From Phytoactinopolyspora mesophila (GTDB lineage: Bacteria > Actinomycetota > Actinomycetes > Jiangellales > Jiangellaceae), in contig NZ_WLZY01000016.1 of assembly GCF_010122465.1 (NCBI RefSeq), positions 1-64,000 on the forward strand: a DNA stretch of 64,000 nt, in the 5' to 3' direction. Positions 45,986 to 53,248 of the stretch are shown one piece after another. Below the pieces are notes generated by a model, which was not told the DNA's origin, searched no databases, and worked only from the letters and a program-made list of their open reading frames with translations. Made by a program: the position numbers and the translations under genes. The first letter of the stretch is position 1. Each line of letters starts with the position of its first letter.

Positions 45986-46165
45986 ATGTCTGAACCAGCA
46001 GTCGCGCCTGATGCGCTTGACGAGGCTAGCGCCTCGTTCTGGGGTAAGCCTGATCTGGACGAGGTGATGGCTGGTGCTGAGCCTCTCCGGGAAGATGAAT
46101 CGTTCGAGATCGCTGACCTCACTGATGACGAGTGGGATGTGTTTATTCGAGCGATCCACGAGTGA
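45986..46165 (+). CDS. Small acidic antitoxin-like protein
   Basis: 59 residues, very acidic, starting MSEPAVAPDALDEAS and ending DLTDDEWDVFIRAIHE. There is no clear DNA-binding motif and the family is not recognised. GAGGAGG (45971-45977) lies 8 bases upstream of the ATG. Its TGA overlaps the ATG of the PIN-domain gene (TGATG), the usual antitoxin-first order. By size, charge and coupling it is the probable antitoxin that neutralises the PIN nuclease. Confidence 0.75.
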   Translation: MSEPAVAPDALDEASASFWGKPDLDEVMAGAEPLREDESFEIADLTDDEWDVFIRAIHE

Positions 46166-46590
46166 TGGCCGCAACCGTACTCCTCGATACGAATGTCTTC
46201 ACTGCCTGGCTAAGACCACGGTCGCCCCTCGTCAAGCTGTATGGCAGGCATGTCTATGGGAATCGGCTTGCAGTTGCTCAGCAGACTGTCGCCGAAGCTC
46301 GGTATGGAGCGGTAGTCGCTGGATGGGGTGACAAGCGCCTTGAACAGCTTGAACGCCTAATCCGCCGTAGTCGGCCGCTGCCTGTTGATGACGAGACGGT
46401 GTGGTCGTATGCCAGGTTGCGGGCAGAATGCCGCCGTCTTGGCCACCCTCTGCATCAGAAAGAGCACTTGGGTGATCTATGGATCGCTGCTACCGCGATG
46501 CGTTGGCAGATCCCGCTAGTCGCTCACGATGCCGTGTTTCTTGGCTGTCCGAGCATTGAGCTTCGCACGGAGTTGGAGCGTGACGGCTAG
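46165..46590 (+). CDS. PIN-domain ribonuclease toxin, VapC-like
   Basis: 141 residues spanning one PIN domain. The acidic active-site residues are visible: D8 in VLLDTNVF, E44 in TVAEARYG, D104 in HLGDLWIAATA, and D122 in VAHDAVF. PIN toxins cleave tRNA or other RNA when their antitoxin is lost. Coupled to the 59-residue acidic gene upstream, it would serve to stabilise the element or act in defence. The ATG at 46165 overlaps the antitoxin stop; the frame upstream to 46132 lies within the antitoxin and is not used. Confidence 0.87.
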   Translation: MAATVLLDTNVFTAWLRPRSPLVKLYGRHVYGNRLAVAQQTVAEARYGAVVAGWGDKRLEQLERLIRRSRPLPVDDETVWSYARLRAECRRLGHPLHQKEHLGDLWIAATAMRWQIPLVAHDAVFLGCPSIELRTELERDG

Positions 46591-46623
46591 CGCGATGCCT
46601 CACCGGCGGTCGTCTCGGGTCTG

Positions 46624-46887
46624 ATGGTGGAGAATGGCGGGGTGACGACGCCGGATCTTGACGCGGAGTGGTGGACCACTTCTGACGTGGCAGCCTATCT
46701 CGGCGTCCGAGTTGGCACGGTGAGTTCGTACCGGCAACGGGGCCAGATGCCCGAACCAGATCTGACTGTCGGGCGGACACACATGTGGCGTCCTTCGCGG
46801 ATCGTGGAATGGCACGGATCGAGGCCGCGTCCAGGTGTCGGGGGTCGGCCGGTGCATGATCGGAGTTCGGCCGGCGAGTCTGAATAG
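46624..46887 (+). CDS. Helix-turn-helix (excisionase/AlpA-like) protein
   Basis: 87 residues. WWTTSDVAAYLGVRVGTVSSYRQRGQMPEPDLTVGRTHMW (read as two parts) is a MerR/AlpA-type winged helix of the kind found in excisionases and small regulators, followed by a disordered tail. It differs from the excisionase-like gene at 53051 next to the integrase, so it is more probably a regulator. It is 33 bases after the PIN gene and 26 bases before the Nudix gene. Confidence 0.75.
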   Translation: MVENGGVTTPDLDAEWWTTSDVAAYLGVRVGTVSSYRQRGQMPEPDLTVGRTHMWRPSRIVEWHGSRPRPGVGGRPVHDRSSAGESE

Positions 46888-46913
46888 TCGGTGGTGTTGG
46901 GTACTGTCGGGGC

Positions 46914-47489
46914 GTGGACGCACAGCAAGGTGAGACAAGTACCCGGTGGATCACGCATGGTGAGCGGACCCTGTACGAGAGCAAGTGGGTGCGCCTCGGT
47001 CTGGTAGATGTTGAGCTGCCGGATGGTGAGCGCTTCGAGCATCACAAGGTGTGGCTGCCATCTGCGGCCATGGTCGTGCTCCTGGACGACGCCCAAGAAC
47101 ATGCTCTTATGCTGTGGCGGCACCGGTTCATCTCCGACGTTTGGAACTGGGAGCTGCCTGGCGGCCTGGTGGACGAAGGCGAGTCTCCCTCGCAGACTGC
47201 TGCGCGAGAGCTTGAGGAAGAGACGGGATACCAGGCGCGCACATTAGAACATCTTGTGACGTTCGAACCAATGATCGGCACAGTGACGTGCCCTCACCAT
47301 GTCTTCCTTGCCCGTCACGGCGAGCCTACTGGTGCGCCCACGGAGACCACAGAGATGCAAAGGATGGAATGGGTTCGGCTGCAGCAGATCCCGGAACTCA
47401 TCCGTGTGGGCGAAGTGAAGAACTCCGGGACCCTGGTCGCGTTGCTTCACGTGCTGGCGATCAAGGGCACCGATGGGTGTTCCCGCTAG
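46914..47489 (+). CDS. Nudix hydrolase, Pif-like
   Basis: 191 residues. The Nudix box is GGLVDEGESPSQTAARELEE-ETG (residues 84 onwards; G, E, RE, EE, G positions intact). These enzymes hydrolyse nucleoside diphosphates linked to another moiety; this one resembles ADP-ribose/ADP-sugar pyrophosphatase types. pSAM2 and other AICEs encode a Nudix protein, Pif, that limits redundant transfer between cells already carrying the element, and this gene sits in an equivalent backbone. GTG start at 46914. Its 3' end overlaps the convergent regulator gene by 29 bases. Confidence 0.87.
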   Translation: MDAQQGETSTRWITHGERTLYESKWVRLGLVDVELPDGERFEHHKVWLPSAAMVVLLDDAQEHALMLWRHRFISDVWNWELPGGLVDEGESPSQTAARELEEETGYQARTLEHLVTFEPMIGTVTCPHHVFLARHGEPTGAPTETTEMQRMEWVRLQQIPELIRVGEVKNSGTLVALLHVLAIKGTDGCSR

Positions 47490-48624
47490 CTATCAAGGTT
47501 GTGATCCGGCGGTGCTGCCTTGCTGAACCGGTGCGTGCCGCCAACTGTTCGGCCGTCTGAGCTTCAGCCCTGGCCTCCTGGTGGTCTCCACGTACCGAGT
47601 GAGTCAGGGCGAGGTCGCAATGCAAGGCTGCAGCAGCGCGTGTGAACGAGGGATCGAGATCAGCCAGCGCGCTCCTCAGATCATGGACGGCTTCGGCGGA
47701 GCCGAGCCGAGCGAGGCAATGACCGCGCCAGCGCATCAAATGAACCTCGTCAAGCACGACGAACGGCAGTTCCGGATCGACCGGATCAGATGGCAGCACG
47801 TCGGCCGCGCGGTCGATCGCCTGCCGGGTTTGCTGTTCCTCGCCGCGAGCAGCAGCGGCCTCTGCCTGGACGGCTGAAAGCCACGACCACAGCAAGTTGG
47901 GCACCTTACCTCGCGCGGCGGTTAACGCCTGGGTAACGAGCGGCAGGGCGTGCTCGTGTTGTTCGGCGTCAAGTAGTGCGTATGCCTGCTGGGCGGTTAC
48001 GTGGGCAAGGATGACAACATTGCCGGACTCGTATGCCGCAGCTTTGGCGGTCTCATGATGTCTCCATGCCCCGGCCGGGTCTCCCAGATCGAGAGCCTGC
48101 CAACCCGCAAGCGCTGCGGCCTCGGCGATCGCGGCCCCCAGAGCGGAGCGGTGTCCGCCCGGCAGGGAGTACCGCAGCAGTTCGGTCATCTGCACGATAT
48201 GAGCTTCCGTCTGCGCAAGGAGGCGAGCGGCGCCGAGCTGGCGGTCTAGCAATCGGAGAGATTGAGTTTGGCTCTCGAACAACTCGATGAGCTGTCCATC
48301 AACGACAACCGACGCCTTCAGGCGGTCCGCCAGTTCAGCGGCTCCGTTCTGAGTAGCGGGAGCATCGTCGTCGCCGAGTTGATCAGAGCCGACCGGCGAG
48401 CTGGCTGTGAACGGTACGCCGAACACTGCTGTGAACAACTCCGCGTACATCTCGGAGAGCCCTCGTCTGCCGTTTGCCCATTCGCGGATCATGCGCGTCA
48501 GACTCTCGTCGCTCGGTAACGAAGCCTTCCGGTCCCGTCCGGCCTTCCGAAGCTCGTGAATCAGACGGGCGCGTGACCAGCCACGTTGCGCAGCCAGCGG
48601 GTTAATCGCCGTTCCGTCCATCAC
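47461..48624 (-). CDS. Helix-turn-helix/TPR-like regulator
   Basis: 387 residues. The N-terminus (NPLAAQRGWSRARLIHELRK, then LTRMIREWANGRRGLSEMYA) resembles the XRE-like domain of large actinobacterial regulators, and the remainder (about 130-380) is alanine-rich helical repeats of TPR type (AYALLDAEQHEHALPLVTQAL, GHCLARLGSAEAVHDLRSAL). Such proteins act as signal-sensing regulators in actinomycetes. It is divergent from the Pra/TraB/Rep/Int operon and is separated from it by the promoter with a 21-bp palindrome, so it is one of two candidates to bind there. The second codon is also ATG. Confidence 0.8.
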   Translation of the reverse strand: MMDGTAINPLAAQRGWSRARLIHELRKAGRDRKASLPSDESLTRMIREWANGRRGLSEMYAELFTAVFGVPFTASSPVGSDQLGDDDAPATQNGAAELADRLKASVVVDGQLIELFESQTQSLRLLDRQLGAARLLAQTEAHIVQMTELLRYSLPGGHRSALGAAIAEAAALAGWQALDLGDPAGAWRHHETAKAAAYESGNVVILAHVTAQQAYALLDAEQHEHALPLVTQALTAARGKVPNLLWSWLSAVQAEAAAARGEEQQTRQAIDRAADVLPSDPVDPELPFVVLDEVHLMRWRGHCLARLGSAEAVHDLRSALADLDPSFTRAAAALHCDLALTHSVRGDHQEARAEAQTAEQLAARTGSARQHRRITTLIASGNTHRCP

Positions 48625-48779
48625 AGTCAGCTCACCGGTCCCATGTAGCTAACGCGTGTTCCTGAGTCCCCTGGAGTCCTCCCGAGTCCTCTGTCATCGA
48701 CCATTCTGCCTGTTTGACACTCGTCACATGAAGCAGACGACGAATTGAAGAGTCATTGGTCAATGAGAGCAAACGACCC

Positions 48780-48808
48780 TTGACAAGTACTGACTGAGTC
48801 AGTACTTT
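48780..48808 (+). promoter_or_regulatory. Promoter with a perfect 21-bp palindrome between -35 and -10
   Basis: TTGACA (48780-48785) and TACTTT (48803-48808) are separated by 17 bases. The palindrome AGTACTGAC-TGA-GTCAGTACT (48786-48806) fills the spacer and overlaps the -10. A protein bound there would exclude RNA polymerase. The start codon of the Pra-like gene is 37 bases downstream of the -10. In pSAM2 the equivalent pra promoter is silenced by the GntR-type KorSA repressor. Confidence 0.8.
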
Positions 48809-48844
48809 GTATTCAAGTTCCACCATCGAAACAGGAGGTCAGCA

Positions 48845-49285
48845 ATGGCGATCAACGGTCCGATCCCAGTGGATTTCGGGGCAGTGTTTCCCCATGGGGC
48901 GTACGTGATCGGTGAGGTGGTGCCGGAAGTGGATTTCGACTCATCGACCAAGGAGAACCGGGTGCAGAAGCGGGATAAGACGTCGGGTCTTCCCGTATGG
49001 CAGGTGCCGGTGATGGACGCCGATCCAGACGCTCGTAAAGGGCAGCGTGAGGTCACGGTCAAGGTGATCGCGGACGTGCAGCCGGTTCCGCCGGAAACAG
49101 TTGCGAGTTTGCCGTTCAGGCCGGTGGAGTTCACCGACATGACCGTGACACCTTACGTAGACACAAACGGCGCGCGTCCTCGTCAGGCGTTCTCGTTGCG
49201 GGCGTCGGGTCTGCGCAAGCCGTCCGGCGGGAAGATGGCAACGGGACCTGCCGGTAAGGATCAGGCTGCGAAGGATGCCGCCTGA
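48845..49285 (+). CDS. pra: Pra-like activator of replication, integration and excision
   Basis: 146 residues. MAINGPIPVDFGAVFPHGAY, VDFDSSTKENRVQKRDKTSG and LPFRPVEFTDMTVTPYVDTN match the small beta-rich protein annotated in AICEs as the plasmid replication, integration and excision activator. In pSAM2, Pra switches on the rep-xis-int genes. The C-terminus is Lys/Ala-rich. AGGAGG (48833-48838) is ideally placed before the ATG at 48845. It is the first gene of the operon to 54477, driven by the palindrome-containing promoter. Assignment rests on family resemblance and position. Confidence 0.72.
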   Translation: MAINGPIPVDFGAVFPHGAYVIGEVVPEVDFDSSTKENRVQKRDKTSGLPVWQVPVMDADPDARKGQREVTVKVIADVQPVPPETVASLPFRPVEFTDMTVTPYVDTNGARPRQAFSLRASGLRKPSGGKMATGPAGKDQAAKDAA

Positions 49286-49629
49286 TGGCGACACCAGAGC
49301 GAGCCGGTGAACCCCGCCCGGACGTGGTCACGGCTGCGTGGAGTGTGTTGGCCACGCACGACGAACTCGCACGTGTGCGCGCTGAGCTCAGGAAGGTGCG
49401 CCACGGAGATTGGGCATCGTTCGCGCGGTGGCGGGAGCGTGGCTATGTTCCGGCGGTAGCCTGCTGGGCATCGGCCGTGGCGACGCTGGTTGCTCTGATC
49501 GGCCCCGTCCGCGTTGACCCGGTGACGCTGGCTGAACGTCTCGTGGCGGCGGACATCGCGGCCTCCTTGGCCGCCGTCGTTTCCGAGTCCGAGCCTGTCA
49601 TGAGCGTCACGGACGCTGCCTCCCTATAA
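49285..49629 (+). CDS. Hypothetical AICE operon protein
   Basis: 114 residues; the ATG at 49285 overlaps the stop of the Pra-like gene (TGATG). The first half is Arg-rich and probably helical (LATHDELARVRAELRKVRHG), and a hydrophobic stretch follows (YVPAVACWASAVATLVALIG) that could be one membrane helix. No family is recognised. It is followed by a strong stem-loop (49634-49677) and a short leader peptide before traB. Confidence 0.6.
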   Translation: MATPERAGEPRPDVVTAAWSVLATHDELARVRAELRKVRHGDWASFARWRERGYVPAVACWASAVATLVALIGPVRVDPVTLAERLVAADIAASLAAVVSESEPVMSVTDAASL

Positions 49630-49633
49630 GACC

Positions 49634-49677
49634 GGCGCGGGAACAGGACCGGCCTGCAAACCTTCTGTTCCCGCGCC
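49634..49677 (+). terminator. Stem-loop upstream of the traB leader peptide
   Basis: GGCGCGGGAACAG (49634-49646) and CTGTTCCCGCGCC (49665-49677) form a perfect 13-bp stem with an 18-base loop, starting 5 bases after the previous stop codon. It lies inside the operon, so it would terminate or attenuate transcription into traB, or protect the upstream message end. Confidence 0.7.
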
Positions 49678-49712
49678 TTCCAAACCCCACCAGCTAAGGG
49701 AAGGGACTTGGC

Positions 49713-49772
49713 ATGTCCAAGCGTACGAGCGCACTCACACCACGTCATCGGCGGTGGTCGTGGTGGGCGTGA
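49713..49772 (+). CDS. 19-residue leader peptide coupled to traB
   Basis: An ATG at 49713 with AAGGGAAGGG upstream opens a frame reading MSKRTSALTPRHRRWSWWA, with TGA at 49770-49772. The traB GTG at 49769 overlaps this stop (GTGA). The peptide is strongly basic and ends with a Trp-Ser-Trp-Trp run. Translational coupling, or attenuation together with the stem-loop at 49634, is the plausible role. No homologue is recognised. Confidence 0.6.
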   Translation: MSKRTSALTPRHRRWSWWA

Positions 49773-51202
49773 ACTTCGCATCTGATCAGTCGAATGGTGA
49801 TGCATACGAGCTACCGGAGCGCACTGACCCGGAAGAGCCGCTAGCCAATTCGCTGTTCGTCGGATTGATCTTGCTGCTGTTGGTAGTGCCGTGGTACGCG
49901 ATTCGGCATCCGATCATCTCGGTGCTTGTGGGCGGGTCGGCGTGGATCGCCCTGCTTCACGGGCCGTTCGGGCTGGCTGTCGCATATGTCGCCGTGGCCT
50001 CAGTTCTCGTCATCTGGCGGCTAGTGCACAAGCCCTCATTTGTCCGTTTCGTATCTCGCCCGGTGCGGTCGAAGTGGCGTGGGGCGTGGGTGTATCGGCG
50101 GCGCTGGACGTCGGCTATGCACATGTGTGGCTTGAGCAAGGGCTTCGGAGCGAAACGCTATGTTCCGCATGTTGTGCGGGTTCGCTCGGATGAGTTCGGC
50201 GACCGGGTTCGGATCAAGCTTCTGATGGGCCAGTCGGCCGATGACTTCGAGGCCAAGACCGAAGCGCTCGCCTCTACTTTCGGTGCCACCGGCTGCCGGG
50301 TGGAGACGGGCAAACCCGGCGTGATCTGGCTGCACTTCAAACACCGCGACGCGCTGATGGTTCCGCTGCCTGCACCAAAGGTGGGCAGCGTGGTGAACCT
50401 CGGAGCGCTGTCGGTCGGGCGATGTGAGGATGGGCAGCCGTGGCGGCTGCAACTGCTCGGCACTCACGTCCTAGTCGCTGGGGCCACCAATTCAGGGAAG
50501 GGATCAGTGATCTGGTCCACGCTTCGCGCCCTGGCTCCAGGGGTGCGCGCCGGTTTGGTGGACGTGTGGGCCGTCGATCCGAAGGGCGGGGTCGAACTCG
50601 CGTCTGGCGCACCGATGTTCGCTCGGTTCGCCTACGAGCCCGAAGACATGGTGGCACTCGTCGAGGACGCCGCTGCGCTCATTCGGAACCGGGCGGCCAC
50701 GATGCGTGGTCACACTCGGCTCCATACCCCCACCACGAGTGAACCGTTCGTGCTGCTCGTGGTCGACGAGTTGGCGTTCCTGACGGCGTACATGCCCGAC
50801 CGTGCTCTGAGCAAGCGGCTAAATGCCGCGCTGTCCGTGGTGCTGTCGCAGGGCCGTGCGGTCGGGGTTTCAGTGATGGCAGCCGTGCAGGATCCACGCA
50901 AGGAGATCATCAATATGCGTGATCTGTTCCCCACTCGCATCGGGTTGCGGCTGACCGAATCAGACCAGGTGGACATGGTCCTCGGCGACGGTGCACGTAA
51001 ACGTGGCGCGCGGTGTGACCAGATCCCCGAATCCACGCCCGGCATCGGCTACGTACTTCTGGAGGGGCAACGCGAACCCACACGCGTGCGCGCCGCCTAC
51101 GTGTCCGACTACGACATCTCCGCCATGACGGCCACCTATCAAGCCGCACGGACCGACCATGCGCTGTCTGTTCCTGTCGTCGCTGGGGAGGTCGTGGGAT
51201 GA
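49769..51202 (+). CDS. traB: FtsK/SpoIIIE-type DNA translocase TraB
   Basis: About 477 residues. Two N-terminal membrane helices (SLFVGLILLLLVVPWYAI; FGLAVAYVAVASVLVIW) are followed by a RecA-like motor: Walker A GATNSGKGS (238-246) and Walker B LLVVDELAFL. TraB proteins of AICEs move double-stranded DNA between mycelial cells as hexamers, with no relaxase. I start at GTG 49769, which overlaps the 19-residue leader stop; the frame continues to 49754. A C-terminal winged helix is not evident. The stop overlaps the next gene's ATG (51199). Confidence 0.9.
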   Translation: MNFASDQSNGDAYELPERTDPEEPLANSLFVGLILLLLVVPWYAIRHPIISVLVGGSAWIALLHGPFGLAVAYVAVASVLVIWRLVHKPSFVRFVSRPVRSKWRGAWVYRRRWTSAMHMCGLSKGFGAKRYVPHVVRVRSDEFGDRVRIKLLMGQSADDFEAKTEALASTFGATGCRVETGKPGVIWLHFKHRDALMVPLPAPKVGSVVNLGALSVGRCEDGQPWRLQLLGTHVLVAGATNSGKGSVIWSTLRALAPGVRAGLVDVWAVDPKGGVELASGAPMFARFAYEPEDMVALVEDAAALIRNRAATMRGHTRLHTPTTSEPFVLLVVDELAFLTAYMPDRALSKRLNAALSVVLSQGRAVGVSVMAAVQDPRKEIINMRDLFPTRIGLRLTESDQVDMVLGDGARKRGARCDQIPESTPGIGYVLLEGQREPTRVRAAYVSDYDISAMTATYQAARTDHALSVPVVAGEVVG

Positions 51203-51483
51203 GCATCGAGATCACTAACGAGCGCATGAGCAGCGACACGACTAAGCACCATGCCTGGCGAACTGACCCGGACGGTGGTCTGTGGGAGGTGTCCTGGTTA
51301 CCCACAAGGCGGCTGGACCGCAACGCCGCGGTTACGGCGATGGTGCTCGCGGAAACCGTCGCCATCACGACCGCAGGTGGTGGTGGGCTCTGCCACGACG
51401 ATCCGGTGTGGGCGTTCATCGACGCCTGGGCCAGCGAACTCGGGCTCACCGGGGCCGTAGCCGTCGCGTCCCTAGGAGCATGA
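51199..51483 (+). CDS. Small AICE operon protein
   Basis: 94 residues; its ATG overlaps the traB stop. HHAWRTDPDGGLWEVSWLPT and LDRNAAVTAMVLAETVAITT suggest a compact cytoplasmic domain. Proteins of this size are regularly found between tra and rep genes in AICEs, with no function known to me. The rep gene starts 5 bases after its stop. Confidence 0.65.
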   Translation: MSIEITNERMSSDTTKHHAWRTDPDGGLWEVSWLPTRRLDRNAAVTAMVLAETVAITTAGGGGLCHDDPVWAFIDAWASELGLTGAVAVASLGA

Positions 51484-51487
51484 CCGG

Positions 51488-53035
51488 ATGACATTGCCTC
51501 GACTGGATAACGACACGGTACGCGGGCTCGCCGTCGCGGAGCGGGTGTGTGTGCGCCCGATCATGTCCCGGCTGACCGATACCGAAACCGGCGACACCAG
51601 GACGGTCCTGATCCCGTGCGGCTCCACGAGAGAGACCGTGTGCCCGTCGTGCGCCGACCGGGCGCGTCGGTTGCGGATGCAGCAATGCCGCGAAGGGTGG
51701 CATCTCACAGAAGAACCCACCACCGACCACGACGACAACGGCCAGAACGACGACGAGAACGAGGAGAACGACAGCGACGGCAACGGCCAGGACGACGGGG
51801 ATGGTGGGGCGCGTCGGGTCCGCTCCACTCGTCGCCGCGACGACGCCGACGACCTACCCCGACCGCCGAAACAGCACACCACCCTCGGACGCAGCTTCGA
51901 CACCCCGGACGGGAAGACCTACCGGCCGTCGATGTTTGTCACCCTCACCATGCCCAGCTACGGGCGCGTGACCCGTGAAGGCGTCCCGGTTGATCCGGAC
52001 AGCTATGACTACCGGCGCGCCGCGTTGGACGCGTTGCATTTCCCGAAGGTGGTGGACCGGTTCTGGCAGAACCTGCGCCGCGCCACCGGTATGCCAGTGC
52101 AGTACTTCGCCACCGTCGAACCACAACGCCGACTCGCCCCGCACCTGCACGCCGCCGTACGGGGCACCTTCCCACGTGCCCTGATCCGCCAAGTGGTCGC
52201 GGCCACCTACCACCAGCTCTGGTGGCCACCCCATGACGAGGTCGTCTACGACGGTGACCGGTTGCCGGTGTGGGATGAGCACGCGGGCGGCTACTGCGAC
52301 CCGGACACCGGGGCGTTGCTGCCGACCTGGGACGCGGCCCTCGATGCGCTCGACGCCGACCCCGACGCGGAACCCGCACATGTCGTCCGGTTCGGGACCC
52401 AGATCGACATGCAAGGCATCCTCGCCGGAACCCCCGCCGCTGACCGCCGCGTCGGCTACCTCACCAAATACCTCACCAAGAACATCTCCGACGACATCGA
52501 CACCGACGAGCCCTCGGCGGCCCGCCAAGCCCACATCGACCGCATCGCTCACGAGGTCCGCTGGCTGCCCTGCGCGCCGACATGCGCGAACTGGCTCCGC
52601 TTCGGTGTCCAGCCCAAGAACACCCGTCCTGGATTGGTACCGGGGCTGTGCCGATCCAAAGCACATGACCGGGACCATCTCGGCCTCGGTGGCCGTCGTG
52701 TGCTCGTGTCGCGCCGCTGGACCGGCAAGACACTCACCGAACACAAGGCCGACCGCGCCGCCGTCGTCCGCACCGTCCTCGCTGAGGCGGGTGTCGAGAT
52801 GGACGACCACGGCGAGTTCTCGGCAACCGCCACCCGCTCGGACGGACAGCCTCGCTACGTGTGGTCAACCGTCAAACCCGGCGACACCGACGCGCCCTCC
52901 TACTTGCGGCTCATCGCCCACGCCATCACCCGAAGACAGGCATGGCGCGAGCAATACGAGCAGGCCAAACAACGCGCCGGACCACCCGGCCCGAATCTTT
53001 CGGCAACCATCCCCGGAGCCGCCACAGCGGCATGA
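51488..53035 (+). CDS. repSA: RepSA-like rolling-circle replication initiator
   Basis: 515 residues. An N-terminal zinc-type cluster (VCPSCADRARRLRMQQC) leads into the catalytic region, which holds the HUH-type metal motif LAPHLHAAV (H219, H221). Candidate catalytic tyrosines are in YLTKYLTKNI (Y324, Y328). It should nick the element's origin so that it replicates as a rolling circle after excision. An Asp/Asn/Glu-rich insert of about 40 residues (77-117; NGQNDDENEENDSDGNGQDD) lies between zinc cluster and catalytic domain, unusual in composition. It sits upstream of xis and int, as in pSAM2. Confidence 0.87.
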   Translation: MTLPRLDNDTVRGLAVAERVCVRPIMSRLTDTETGDTRTVLIPCGSTRETVCPSCADRARRLRMQQCREGWHLTEEPTTDHDDNGQNDDENEENDSDGNGQDDGDGGARRVRSTRRRDDADDLPRPPKQHTTLGRSFDTPDGKTYRPSMFVTLTMPSYGRVTREGVPVDPDSYDYRRAALDALHFPKVVDRFWQNLRRATGMPVQYFATVEPQRRLAPHLHAAVRGTFPRALIRQVVAATYHQLWWPPHDEVVYDGDRLPVWDEHAGGYCDPDTGALLPTWDAALDALDADPDAEPAHVVRFGTQIDMQGILAGTPAADRRVGYLTKYLTKNISDDIDTDEPSAARQAHIDRIAHEVRWLPCAPTCANWLRFGVQPKNTRPGLVPGLCRSKAHDRDHLGLGGRRVLVSRRWTGKTLTEHKADRAAVVRTVLAEAGVEMDDHGEFSATATRSDGQPRYVWSTVKPGDTDAPSYLRLIAHAITRRQAWREQYEQAKQRAGPPGPNLSATIPGAATAA

Positions 53036-53050
53036 TCGAAAGGAAGAGGC

Positions 53051-53248
53051 ATGACGGAGACAACGATCAAACCCAGGTGGCACACGACAGCCGAAGTAGC
53101 GGGGATGCTCGGCTTCGGTTTGTCTAAGACGAAAATGCTGGTCATCACCGGTGAGATTCGCTCGGTCAAGGTCGGCGCGCATCGGCGCATCCTGCCGGAA
53201 TGGGTGGATGAGTACGTGGCCCGCGTAACTGAAGAGTGCGCGGCATGA
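53051..53248 (+). CDS. xis: Excisionase (helix-turn-helix)
   Basis: 65 residues. WHTTAEVAGMLGFGLSKTKM and SVKVGAHRRILPEWVDEYVA form the MerR/Xis-like winged helix of small directionality factors that bend DNA at the attachment sites. AAAGGAAGAGG precedes the ATG. Its stop overlaps the integrase ATG (ATGA at 53245), the usual arrangement for xis-int pairs. Confidence 0.88.
   Translation: MTETTIKPRWHTTAEVAGMLGFGLSKTKMLVITGEIRSVKVGAHRRILPEWVDEYVARVTEECAA

Noticed and set aside
49826-51272. GACCCGGA octamers at 49826 and 51265, the TraB recognition repeat of pSVH1
   Set aside because: Only two isolated copies inside genes; functional sites consist of clustered repeats.
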